A stretch of 64,000 nucleotides of DNA from Bactericera cockerelli (taxonomy: Eukaryota > Arthropoda > Insecta > Hemiptera > Triozidae): contig CM044958.1 of assembly GCA_024516035.1 (NCBI GenBank), positions 26,877,755-26,941,754 of the forward strand, written 5' to 3'. The translations under genes and the position numbers were made by a program. The notes beneath the pieces are model-generated. The model was not told where the DNA came from, made no database searches, and saw only the letters and a program-made list of their open reading frames with translations. Of the stretch, positions 34,620 through 46,149 are shown piece after piece (position 1 is the stretch's first letter; every line of letters begins with the position of its first letter).

Positions 34620-34661
34620 ATTCCCAGTATCAGTATCCACTATATTACTGATACTGGGAAT
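34620..34661. repeat. Perfect 16-bp-stem hairpin
   Basis: ATTCCCAGTATCAGTA and its exact reverse complement are separated by 10 nt. A minus-strand frame over it (34670-34452) contains NAFKQNLNDFLW, which loosely resembles the C-terminus of non-LTR reverse transcriptases, but it is too short to call. Confidence 0.8.
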
Positions 34662-34669
34662 TGATTTCA

Positions 34670-35590
34670 AATCGAGTTGCTGGAGTTTGAGTAATAGTCA
34701 TATCGAAAACTTTAACATAAATTGTTTACATAACAATCATGTTTAACACAGTGAAATTCTTATTTTAATTTCTTAACTTCTCCATTCCTATTTAACGTCA
34801 TAAATATAAGAAGAAAAAAATCACTCGTCAAAGATGAAAATCAGGGAAAATATTAAAATTTCTCTTTTCTTGTCCTTTAGTATCGAACATTTTTTTCCAA
34901 CGTAAACCTTGGGATCTACTCCACTGGCTTACGTTCTGATTTCAACACATTGGAAAAAGTTAAAAGCCCCGTTCCCTTCCGCTTGGAGAATTATTTGTTA
35001 ATATTGATAGATTGCACCCTGAAGACGTGAATATCTGTCTGAATTGTGTGAATGAGATGAGAGAACAGATTTGTTGCAAATAACATTCCAGCTTCATTAG
35101 AGGATGGTGGTTTACCTCCGCTCTGAGAACAATGAACATGCATGAGTGGACACAATATCCTCTACTCACAGAGAGGTAAATGCTAATATTCTAAATTAAA
35201 TTGCAGCGAGTTAGATAAAAGATGTATCTACCTATGAATACGAGAATGGCTTAACATATTACAAATTACATAATAACAAGTCCATACTATTATTTTCTGT
35301 TTTGTTATTAACTTGATCGCATACGAGTATATTCACATTTAATAACTTGATCTTATTAAGGGAGAATTGATATAAAAGCGCCGTGATTTCTTACGAAAAT
35401 ATACTTTAAAGCTGAGTTTTATAAAACTGGTTCTGGTACTATGTCACATTCAAAAGATTTTATCCGTGCCAACACACAAGAAGACTAACCCTAACTTCAA
35501 TGTCTCGGTGAAGACACGCTGGAATAAAGCCAACATCCTCAGAGGTGAAGACTTGGTGGGTGTCCCTGTCCACTGACCCGTCAGCTACCA
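34670..35590. other. AT-rich stretch, nothing recognised
   Basis: No gene or repeat supported. Confidence 0.45.
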
Positions 35591-35597
35591 GCTACTG

Positions 35598-35636
35598 ACG
35601 AAAACCCTTTCGGTGTTAAACCGAAAGGGTTTTCGT
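35598..35636. repeat. Perfect 17-bp-stem hairpin
   Basis: ACGAAAACCCTTTCGGT (35598-35614) pairs exactly with 35620-35636 across the 5-nt loop GTTAA. It is preceded by a weaker hairpin (GTCAG...CTGAC, about 35580-35599). On the + strand it is not followed by a T-run. Function unknown. Confidence 0.85.
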
Positions 35637-35639
35637 AAT

Positions 35640-36710
35640 ATCATACTTCTGTCTCTATGTATGTAGAATTGTAGATAATACTATTGTGCCTTGAGGGTCC
35701 TTAATTCCTTCGCCATAAATAATAAATTAAATCTTGTTTCAAAAGGTTGCTAAAGGCACTTTCATATCTTCTGTCAAAAATATTCTTCTTGTACTACTGG
35801 TGTTCACCTCATCTCATGTGGTAAAATCACACTATGAAGAGATAGATAGATAGACAAGTTAATATGAGGAGGTATCAGAGGAAAAGCAGGAATTGTTGGT
35901 ATGCGGTAAGCTTTACACGATGTACATGGTAAAATTGCAAGTCTTTTTATTCATTCATTTATTTTATGACAATGCCTATCTTGGGGTACAAAATGGGAGA
36001 TTTTTTCTAGAACAGTAAGTGCTAAACGAGACTTGAACTTTATATCAATATCAGAATCCTACGAATGAATGAATACCTATTTTTTTGTCCCCTACTATTT
36101 TAGAAACCATAACATTTCTTGTTTGTCCCTTTTTCCGATAGAATTAAATTTTATTTGACCCAGTCCTATTGGCTTTCCTCAATCGACCGAAATTCCTCAC
36201 TTTCTAATATTTCTTTTTGCCAGGAAAAAAAACTGTATCTACTTGAGTGCTTTTGTTGTGAAGAATTTTTTCACTTTTCATTTTCTCTCGTACAAAAACA
36301 AAAGGATTTCTCTCCTATTCTTTCGCCGTCCTTGTTATTATTTTGAAAAATAACCTTACCGAGAACCCTCGCACAAAAGAATCCTTTATTCCGCCATTGA
36401 TAGAGGGAAAAAATTGTATAATTTTTCTTCTTTTTTTTACTATGGCCCGTAGCTACGTACTTATGATGCTCATAGGAGGAACTTGTATATAAAATGAAAT
36501 GTAGTTATGTACGTATAATGTGTACGCCTATATGAGAATTGATTTTACTGTTAACGTATGTATAGGCCGAAAAAAATGTATTGTATTGACAAGTTGTTTT
36601 AGGTGGGAGATTATGTATCACCCTTTGTACAGGACGTTGTTCATACCTCGGCTGAGGTATTTGATAATACCATTTAAAAATCTGATTTTTTTCGATCTTT
36701 ATGTATTGTA
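35640..36710. other. AT-rich stretch, nothing recognised
   Basis: No gene or repeat supported; the 75-codon frame at 36119 has no motif. Confidence 0.45.
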
Positions 36711-36727
36711 TCTTTAACTGTATTTCT

Positions 36728-36830
36728 TTAACCCGGGATCAGTACGGTTCGGTTTTGTAACGTATCCAATAAACGGTAACGTATACGGTTGTGAGAGAAA
36801 TCTCTCACAACCGTACTGATTGCGGGTTAA
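36728..36830. mobile_element. piggyBac-like MITE with TTAA flanks
   Basis: TTAA at 36728-36731 and 36827-36830 bounds a 95-bp insert. Its ends are inverted repeats, CCCGGGATCAGTACGGTT versus CCCGCAATCAGTACGGTT (16 of 18). TTAA plus CCC-starting ends is the piggyBac signature. The right half also contains a perfect 14-bp stem hairpin (36785-36798 with 36801-36814, loop AA). A 17-bp direct repeat CTTTAACTGTATTTCTT lies at 36712-36728 and 36831-36847. Confidence 0.6.
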
Positions 36831-36880
36831 CTTTAACTGTATTTCTTCCCGTCGGAAAAGTGATGTAACTTCTGCTGTAG

Positions 36881-37184
36881 ACAACAGAGCGAGTTAGCGC
36901 GCTAGGCATTGCACACATGGAGACCTGGGTTCGATTCCCAGCGGGGGAGGATTTTTTCTGCTCTGTACTTGGATGTTCGGGGTCCACTCATACCTCGTGA
37001 GGAAAAATGAGTAGTTACTTGTATGAGTAACGACCAGTGGCGGCATTACCAGAGTAAAAAGAAATTAATGAAATAGAATAATTCGAAATGTAAAGGAGGC
37101 TCTTAGTAATGCTGCGCTACCCACAAAAATTGTGAAGAGGCCTTGTGCTTCACCACAAAGAAATTCGTACATACATACATACAT
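36881..37184 (+). mobile_element. tRNA-derived SINE, family A, copy 2
   Basis: Same head (GAGTTAGCGCGCTAGGCATT; B-box GGTTCGATTCC) and body as copy 1 at 3095-3415, ending in a (ATAC)n tail. Roughly 90 percent similar by eye. No convincing target duplication found. Confidence 0.85.
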
Positions 37185-37189
37185 TTTCA

Positions 37190-38195
37190 CATGCTTCTTA
37201 TTTTGTATATAGAAAACAGTAAAAAGATTCACACTTAATACAAGATTCATCCAGATAAAAAATTGGCAGTGTACTGTTTATTTAATAGAATTCTAGCTCA
37301 TTAGTAGGTCTACTTCACTTATATCTCATCGATGAGGCGACGGACTTGTAACTAGGAGGACGGTGGTTTTACCCTTATTTCAGTTTTGACATTACGAAAG
37401 TTAATTACACAAACATGATAACTTAAAAAAAATCTGAAGGAAACACCTGTAAAATCCTGTTTTGCTATTTTTCATTTTTTTCCCTAGAGTTCTGATTTCC
37501 CTGGATAAATATTGAGTGTAAATTCTTATACTGTTTTCTTTATGATTCAATACAAATCTTGTGAAAATTTTATCTAACAGATAAAACATCACTTTTCAAA
37601 AGCATGTAATTTTAAATACAATCATGGAGTTTTAAGGAAAAACTAGCTAAAACCAGGCACTTTGTCGCTGTTCAGTTTTATGCCTGTGCCTGGCGTCCTA
37701 TTTGGAATTTTTGAAAATACTTTCTTAGTACACACCTGAATACCAAAAAGAGACTGCGCCAAATTGGGAGTCATTTTGTCCGCAGTTATCAATGAATGAA
37801 TATAAATGATTTTTTGCTACAGAAGAGTAACGAAGTGAGTATGGTTGTCCTTATCTATCGATATTTAACGATCCATTCTACATAATATATTTATATGTAT
37901 GTTTGTAAAACAATATTATTTGTAATTTTTATCCAATCGAGCTGAAATTTTCAGAGTATGTTTCATACATACTTGTAATTTTCTATGTAGTTTTAGAACC
38001 ACATCATGAGAAGCAACATCGTGGTAGGCCAAGAAATCTTCATCCAATTGAACTTTTGGAAATTTTCAGGGTAGGTATGTTCTATACATGATTAGAATTT
38101 ATTTTATATTTTTTTTAATTCCACCATGTTAAATAATGTTGATGAGCTACGCTAAGAAAATGGTCAAATTTCATGCAAATTTAAAAAGAAATAAT
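37190..38195. other. AT-rich stretch with a tRNA-like trace
   Basis: At about 37325-37380 an ACTTGTAACTAGGAGGACGG stretch resembles the anticodon-to-B-box part of a tRNA-Thr-like SINE head (compare 54600-54655) but is too decayed to call. The rest is featureless. Confidence 0.35.
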
Positions 38196-38199
38196 ATAG

Positions 38200-38372
38200 G
38201 GTTTATATCATATCAGGACGGGGTTTATCAGCTACACAAGATATCCTCACCCAGCCTTAGTGGGGCCGGGCACAACTGGCATCACGGGTTCAAATTTGAA
38301 TAGTTACCCATCCAACTCTTTAGCTTGCTGGGCGTTGCTTTACTTCGGTGACAGAACGAGAACTGGTGTTTA
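38200..38372 (-). mobile_element. 5S-rRNA-derived SINE, copy 2
   Basis: On the minus strand: CACCAGTTCTCG, then GTCACCGAAGTAAAGCAACG and further on TTGGATGGGTAAC. These match the 5S rRNA A-block region and the C-block-like GGATGGGTGAC. The body follows (GGCTGGGTGAGGATATC). This copy preserves more of the 5S part than copy 1. Confidence 0.75.
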
Positions 38373-38675
38373 TTTGTGTTATGTTAAAGAGTTCCTTCTT
38401 GTAAACTCTAAATTGAGCTACTGATTAATAGCTACTATGGTATCGAACACTATAAAATTGACTTGAATCGTCAAATCAAAGCAAAACTTAGAACGGTCTA
38501 CCTTAGTAGAAAAAAAGACGGATGTGCCCGGAATTTCAAAAACAAATTGAGTGTCGGAAATTTAAACTTTTTACAAGCTATTACAACATCGCTGCCACCA
38601 CACTGTCATCGCCACCAGTATTTGACTTCTCGTGACAGTCGAAACATTAGGTAGATACTCCGCTCTATAATACAC

Positions 38676-38914
38676 AAGCGGGCTGTCGCCCACTTTACGG
38701 GCCGAGGCATGGCCGTGAAAGCAAAAAATCCTTTTTTCGCCAATGGCAGGTGTTGTAGTGGGAATATCGAAAAATCCCGTCTTATTGCACATCTAGACTA
38801 TAAGACAAAGCTACCTACCAAATTTCAGCTTCCTAGGACTCACGGTTTGGGCTGTAGAGCGATGATCAGTCAGTGGTCAGTGAGTCAGTGTCTTTGACAT
38901 TTATATATTAAGAT
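38676..38914 (+). mobile_element. Dispersed repeat R3, copy 2
   Basis: Same start (AGCGGGCTGTCGCCC) and same A/T tail (ATTAAGATA) as 25176-25417, with few differences. The target duplication is not clear here. Confidence 0.75.
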
Positions 38915-38919
38915 AGTAT

Positions 38920-40700
38920 ACATATGTGTATATCACTTTTTTCAACTTGCTGGTTACACATACACACGCTTGTGGTTAGCCATTCACATGTGCCTCTTCA
39001 GTAAATATCAAAACAGTGGCACAAGAGATAACAATCACAAAATACTTTCGTCTTGGTATTGTCAATTCCTTTAACTGAAATGGAAAGCAGCAAGCATCTT
39101 GAGCATGTATTTTTAACCACTCGGAGTAGAATCCTTGCTGTAATCATTCATAAGGTAAGTCCACACTATGTCGAATGTGTCAATCAACATAGTGTGGACG
39201 TGTCGATCGATTGGAGTATTAACACTGTCGATCGAAATATGTGGACGCACCTATAGAGTTACATCTATGTGTGTAAAACTGTGAACTAAACTCAACTGGA
39301 ACTCAATGGTTCAAAAAGACTTTCATCCGCTCATAATATGGCTATGAATGACTTTTTCATACAACGTGACATTAGCAACACTGATCTATTCAGGTAGATC
39401 TATAATGGTCAGGCAACAAAACAATAAATATTTGGTTATACCTAGATCGGAAACCCTACACTACTGAAACATATTACAAAGTACATGGATAATGCGTTCA
39501 AACCTTTCGTCTGTGAAAAACTGAATATCGCGCGTACAAAAAGGTATTTCTTAACGGTAAAGCGATCCCGTTGAACGTGCAGCGAATATTTTTATTTTTA
39601 CTTTGCACTTAGACAAAACCATGGAAGTGAATACAATGGTAGGTATAGTGGTATAGGTACCTCATGGAAATATGAAGGTATGCACGAAATATTTTCACGG
39701 TTTGGGAAGCACAAATAAATTTAGGCTTATGTGAAGGCATGACTGACTATTGAATTGAGCATCATGTTTGATTTCATTGGAGAAAGTTTCTCCAGGATTC
39801 TCACGTATACTTTATTTACCGCGTTATAAAAAGCCTTTCATAACATGGTCAGATTTCTAGATAAGAACTTAATGTTTTTGTTATTTCTTTATTTTTATAC
39901 CATTTGGTACTCACAAGAAAGGGATCCATCTTATCAAAACATAATATCGAGTGAGCTGGTCTATTCGTCTGCTTGATTTTCCTTACCTATTGCGCTGATT
40001 CCTTCAATTGGGCAGAGTAAAGTTTATTTTAATCCCCATAATTAAATTCATGCCATGCAATATCATAGATATTAATAAAATTACCTGATTTTTATGTACC
40101 TATGAAAATGGCATTAAATGCCTATCTATTTGAATTGAGAAAATTAACCCCATACCCCATATTAGTCATTAAAAAATATAAACGTCAGTTTCGATAGTAA
40201 AAACATGCCTCCTATATATTCAAGTTGTGAGTTTACCGAACGTTTACATTTTTCAATATTAGTTTCAATGTTTTCACTTTCTGCAAGTTTTATTTTATTA
40301 GTTAATGAAAGTTGAAAAAGGAATTGCCATTTCAGGTAAATAAGTTAAGAAAAAAATTTCGACTCTCAAGCCGAAATTAATTCGTGTTTTATTACTGCAA
40401 ACTGGACATCAATAAATTCAGCCCCTTACATTACTTTCTTTTTCTATACGATAAGGTAAGTAAATATAATTTGACAATAATAAATAAAAATTACTTATTT
40501 ATGTTTTTGTATTTGCATTGAAAGGTATATTGTGTCAGTATTATCTCCTTTCAGATACTGTCTGGTGCTCCTGAAGGTCATGTCTCTGCACGTCTCAGAG
40601 TAGTAAGTGGGTTAACATGAAACCTTTTCTCACCGTGCACGGGAGAGAGTGCGGAAATGAATCTCATTAAAATTTCAAAATGAATGAGTATTTTTATCAC
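38920..40700. other. AT-rich stretch with one palindrome
   Basis: GTCCACACTATGT (39159-39171) pairs with ACATAGTGTGGAC (39187-39199). A TGTCGATCGA direct repeat follows (about 39202 and 39227). Possibly a MITE remnant. Nothing else supported. Confidence 0.5.
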
Positions 40701-42425
40701 AGGTAATTATTATTACGGCCATTATTCAAACTCGTTGAAAGTTTTATCTATGCAAATCCCTCGCCCTCGCCCTCCGCTCTCTCATTTTCCGCTCAGTTTG
40801 AGCGCGGCCCTAATGTGATTGTTACGGATTTATGTCCTCCATTCAAATTTATGGGACAGGCGGCCATCCAGTTGGGGTTAGCTTTACAAGTAGTTGAGTA
40901 GTTCTGTGCAAACAAATTAGAGGTTGGGCGAGAGAGAGTGACTCAGATATGAAGTAGTAAAGTATTTTCTACCCGCACTGATTTATTTGTTTTTCTTGTC
41001 TTACTTTGCAGCATTTATACTATTATGCTTCAGAATAGATACTGCTGTGTACTCCACATCTTTGAAAATTCTCACACTTCCACAATTTCAAGTAGTGTTA
41101 GTTACCTGAAACAAGAAAAAACAGTTAAGTTTACTATTATGATGAGGAAAAGCACTTTTTCATAAATCATGAATGATTTTAATGTAGAAGAGGTAAGTAA
41201 ATGTTTTGTTTTCTTATCTTGGCCCATTTCTTATTGCAGATGGTGGTTGCGGATATAATTGAAAAGATTACCGAGAGTACAACTTCTCAAGTCATTGAAA
41301 TCATTGTATCTCTTTAGGCACTGTTACTTCCGATTTTTTTCTAATATTAGACATCGGAAGTACGTATTTTTTTGTTGTTGTTGCTGTATTATTGAGAAGT
41401 AAAAACATTTGCTTCTCACTTAAAGATTAATTGCAGGGTGGATATTATATGATGTACGACGGTGTATTTTTTTTTCTTCTCTTTTTCAAGGGTCAAAGAA
41501 TAGCTGAAAGGTGGTAGTCGAGTGGTGAAAGATATTATTGCCAAGTATACGAGTATGTGAACTCATCTCGATAAAATATGTGGTTGGACAATATATTGGA
41601 ACCCTGACATATAAACCTCACTAGTGCAACCCCAGGGTAACAAATAAAGTTTAGTATAATGATATACATGTGCTGCAGATCAGCGGGACACCTCCAGATA
41701 TTCCCTACCCTTTGTCAGTAAGTCAGCATTATGTTACAGTTGGAAATTAAAATAAATTCTCTCGCTTTCTCTTCTATTTTTCCTATATTCATTAAACGCT
41801 CTTTGATCGTGCGAATTGAACTCAGACGATGCAATTAATATATATTGCATCGTATTGGGAGCTATTACAATCAAAAGTAAATGCTTATATTTATTTTTGT
41901 ATGTACCTATGTATATTATTGACCCAATTTGGATATTTATTTCCATTGAACATCAAAAAGGAAAGATACCATTGTAGATTGAATTGATGATAAATAAGAG
42001 GGGATGAGAGAGAGAGCTCTATATATAAATGTATGGGAGAGTGGAAGTCAAATCATCAACAGAGGTAAGAGAAGAAGAATAAAACATTTCACTTAAGCAA
42101 AATAAATTATTAAGGTCATTCTTGAGTTTAAAAAAAAAAAAAACAACCAAAAAAGTCAAAAGCCCGTTAATGAAAGGGTATTGTTCACCAAACAATTCTA
42201 AATAGGTATTATAATAAATTTATATGTATAATTACGTAATTACTGCTAAATAAAGTTCTGACAAATCAAATCCAATGATTTTGAAGTGCTGATTACGAAT
42301 TTGACATTGATTTTTAGCTAACTGTTACCGTTGAGTCACCAGTGGCCGTTATAAGGAAAGTCGTGTGGTCTCAGACCAGATTTTTTTTATCAGCTAAATA
42401 AAGTTACACTCGCATTAAAAATATA
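40700..42425. other. Mostly AT-rich, one GC-balanced unique patch
   Basis: 40750-40880 is non-repetitive and less AT-biased (GAGCGCGGCCCTAATGTG; TTTATGGGACAGGCGGCC) with no open frame of note. It is a possible regulatory element, without proof. Confidence 0.3.
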
Positions 42426-42430
42426 GCAAC

Positions 42431-42490
42431 CTACCCAGGCTGGGTGAGGGTTCATGTCGGTAGCTAAATCTAATCAGGATGTTGGAAATA
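42431..42490 (+). mobile_element. 5S-SINE body fragment, copy 3
   Basis: CCCAGGCTGGGTGAGG and the following bases match the body of the 5S-derived SINEs. The 5S head is missing. Confidence 0.5.
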
Positions 42491-42499
42491 GGAAGGGCA

Positions 42500-44140
42500 T
42501 TCAGCCGTAAAAATATTCTACAACCAACAAACCTCAAAAATGAGGTTGAACAATGCTGACTCTAAGTAGCTTTGTGAAGAAGATGATTAGATCATATTTT
42601 GAAGATCTTTGTAAAGCAGCTCAACACTAATTAGTTGTAGGTACTTTGAACTGAATGTATCCAGAATATCACAGAGAAACATACATAGTAAGACATATAG
42701 TACAGAGGTAAAGAAAGGAACCAGAGAGGACAATGTACAGGTTCATACACGGTGGGCAGGGCGGGCTAGGCAGGATGCAGTACATCAAGGAAACGGAAAT
42801 GTGAAATTCAACCCTGTTTCCCTCCCATGCCCGGGACAGAACAAAGGCTTACAATACAACTCCCGTCCCTCCTTGCCCTCAGTCTGGCTATCAAAATTTT
42901 AAATAAATTAAATTAATGTGAAAAACGACCAGAAGCAGCAAGTGTTGAAAAACATAAATTTCATGTAACCAAAATATTTATGGGAAACGACTTTCCTCTT
43001 TTAGTTGCCCCCAAAAGTTATCCACGCTCAATGTAAAGTTTTTTTTTTTTTTTAAGTGTTTTTTTATAGGTTTATTTTTTTCAGTGAGGACCCTTCTATT
43101 TTTATTTCAGCGGAATGGATGAGACATGACACCTAATATTGTGATACATTGGTCGTAGCAGCGGACGTTTGTTTTAATTTGTTTTGGTCAATCAGGCACG
43201 CACCCAGGAGCGTCGTACTTTTAAAAATGTTGCTGTTTATACTGTGTAGACTGTAGAATGGTTCCTAATTAGCATTCATGGGCTATCGGTTAAATTCATA
43301 CCTACAATTTTAGAATACCTCTACCCTCCTCTGCCCCCCCAAAAAAACATGTTATAGGATATAGATTAATGATAATAATAATAATTCCTAAAAACATTTT
43401 CATTTAAAACATTTTCTACCACCTAACCCTTATTTATCCATCCTATGTTTGTCCATATACCATATACCTAAATATGATACATCCATATCTAAATAGTTTT
43501 GATTTAATCATTCAAAATTTAGTGCTGTTGGTTCTGAAGAGATCGTAGGAGGATAGGAATACGTGATTTATTTACTGCAGGACAAGCAATCAAAACTTCG
43601 CATATCCCCTTGCCTAATCTCTGACACTCATAAATTTCTTAGTCAGCAGGTGACCAAGGGGGCCTCCCACTCTTCCATACGGGAACCTCTTCTCCCTGTA
43701 GTTGTCTGCTTGTGAAATAATTTATATATGTAGATATATTATTATTTATATAACTAGATAGTGAAAAAAGGTTTCCTCGCAAATATTGTTAGCATCATAG
43801 TATATAGATAACATTTTTATAGATTTTTACGCGTAGTATATTTCAATATTACATTGTCCTCGTGAGGCTTTGGTCCTATATCGTAAATTGAACTGAAGAG
43901 ATCTTGCGTACACAATATAGTTGATACACGTGTGAAGCCACAAAAATCGTGAAAATTGTAAATTTTGTTCTGGGAATTGTGCTGAATCCTTAAAAGCTTC
44001 AATTTCTCTCCCTTTCTCCTTCTTCTTCTCTCTCCCTCTCTTTCTATTTATTTTTCTCTCTTTTCCAAGTTATATTTATACACCTACCTGTCAAATCCAG
44101 TATATAAGTAGATAATTATATCGCCTTATTTATACTGCCC
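42500..44140. other. AT-rich stretch, no gene recognised
   Basis: A less AT-rich patch lies at 42720-42890 without open frames or repeats. Nothing else supported. Confidence 0.4.
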
Positions 44141-44151
44141 GACTAAGATTA

Positions 44152-44502
44152 TGTAGACTATAAAAGTAGTGACTATAAAAAACAGTCATCAATTTTCGAT
44201 TTTTAAATAGAATCCCCAATTTTTATTTAATATTTGAAATCGACGGTAAATTTTACACTTAATTGACTCCTCACTCGATACTTTGTTCAAACGGATCTTT
44301 GATCGATCCCGCTAAATCATGAACTTTTCTTCGAGAAAAAGTGTTAAACCCCAGAGTGTGATACATTAAATCAGTGTAATTTTTCATGTTAAAGCACGTG
44401 TAAAAATTAGTTTCCCCAAATATTATCAAATTCAAAATAGAGAATTCCATTTAAAAATCGAAAGATAAAATGCCTGTTTCACTACTTTTGGGACACCCTG
44501 TA
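44152..44502. mobile_element. MITE with about 50-bp imperfect inverted ends
   Basis: The left end (AAAAGTAGTGACTATAAAAA through TCGATTTTTAAATAGAATC) is matched inverted at the right end (GAATTCCATTTAAAAATCGA through CACTACTTTTGGGACACCC). About 350 bp, non-coding. The right terminus GACACCCTGTA is mariner-MITE-like. Confidence 0.55.
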
Positions 44503-44509
44503 GAAATTC

Positions 44510-46070
44510 CGATTCTGCCAAAATATGGACTATTTTGCCTTAGACCTTCATACAAAAATTCAAGTCTCTATTTTGAGCCGAGAAAAAAATGAAAAAAATC
44601 CGCCCCGGGACTTTTCGTTCACTCTGTATATTTTAGGAGCAGGCAATGTAACTTCCTATTTTACTATTCTTGAAAATAATTGTATTTATGGATTTACATT
44701 AACGATATTGAAAAATTTACATTCAAGTAAATGATTCCAAAAAATCTGTAAGATTTTCATTTTTAGATTTTGCCCCCATTCATATTCCCAAGTTAACCTA
44801 ACACAGTCATGACATTCCAATGTTTTCATTTTGTTACCCCACCGAATAAGTACAATCTTTATCGAACAATAATAATGTTATCTCACTATTTGTATTGTGA
44901 ATGAAAATCTGGTTGAATATAATACCTAACATACCGATGTATACCTACCCTACCTACATATTATCTATGTACACACATTTTATATTTATCCTAAGCACCT
45001 AGTTCAAATGTACAAAAAATATTTAATTTTTTTTATAGATTAAAATTTCAAAATAATTCGATTTTTCGTATTGAAACAACACACTTTTTATCAAACAAAC
45101 AAATAACATCGGTAAAAAAACAAAACGCTGTCACCTCTCTTAATCTCTGGGCTGTAGCAGGGCATAGCTCTCAATTCAACACACTGCGGATTCTACAGAG
45201 TCCGGCATTTATTATGAAATATTTTGAAATGCCTATATTTTAAATGAATGGAAAACAACTGAAGTTTCAAAATGAATTTTTCTTTAATGGAATGCTAGAA
45301 ATAAAATGCGTAATAAAATAAAATGTAATACTCACCAATTCACGTTTTAAAACTTTTAAAGATCACATCAGTCATGCAGGAATGTATGAATTCAGCCATT
45401 CTCTCGAACTGCGCATCATGTTTACTGAAATGTCTTTGGGAATAGCATTGATTTCTTGTATTCTTGATATGAGGAAAACCCAAAAGCCCTATAAGAACTT
45501 AAAGATGCTATTTGACTTGGGAATTAATGCTATCGCCGAATATGCTGCTAAACGCGGTGCGTCGTTACTTGAGAACGTCTGATCTCTGAATTCATGCACT
45601 CAGCGAGGAAGCCAACATCTTCGTGATGTGATCTTAAAAACGTGAATGTTGAGTATTACAGTAAAAAGCATTCTGTTTTTTATCATCAATCAATTTTCCT
45701 TTGATTCAGAAGCTGTAGTTTCTAAAATATAGGAATTTCAAAATGGTTCATAATACGTACGACCTACATACAAGACATAACAACGTAATACTCTTATTCC
45801 TCTGAACTGTTGTTTCAATTATATTTTTATCGTACATTATTGCCCAAGTAAAGAGGTTAGCGAATTTTATTTTATTTTGTATGAAACCTCTATGATAATG
45901 TCTCGGAAATTCCAAGTTCGATGCCTTGTTCTTCCGATGCCGATTCCGAAATACTTTCGGCAATATTTATTCCTAGATGTTGCTTTTTTATTATATGCTG
46001 CTTTTCCGTCTCTCTTTCTCTCTTCAATATCACGATAACACAATAATAGAATTTGTGATTTTTCCATTTC
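44510..46070. other. AT-rich stretch, no gene recognised
   Basis: An open frame of 66 codons at 45382-45582 is the most protein-like sequence in this stretch (KNLKMLFDLGINAIAEYAAK) but matches nothing I know. Confidence 0.35.
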
Positions 46071-46074
<4 letters not shown>

Positions 46075-46108
<34 letters not shown>

Positions 46109-46141
46109 CTCTCTCCCCTCTCTCTCTCTCTCTCTCTCTCC
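46075..46141 (+). repeat. (TC)n microsatellite
   Basis: About 67 bp of nearly pure CT dinucleotides with two CC interruptions. The Arg/Glu-rich reverse-strand open frame over it is an artefact. Confidence 0.95.
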
Positions 46142-46149
46142 CCAAAGAC

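Noticed and set aside
35598..35636. Rho-independent terminator or hammerhead ribozyme
   Set aside because: No T-run follows, the DNA is eukaryotic, and the CTGATGA core of a hammerhead is absent.
45382..45582. Small host gene of 66 codons
   Set aside because: Protein-like in places but with no recognisable family, splice signals or compositional support. Left as unsupported.
45867..46145. Arg/Glu-rich reverse-strand protein
   Set aside because: Translation of the (TC)n microsatellite.
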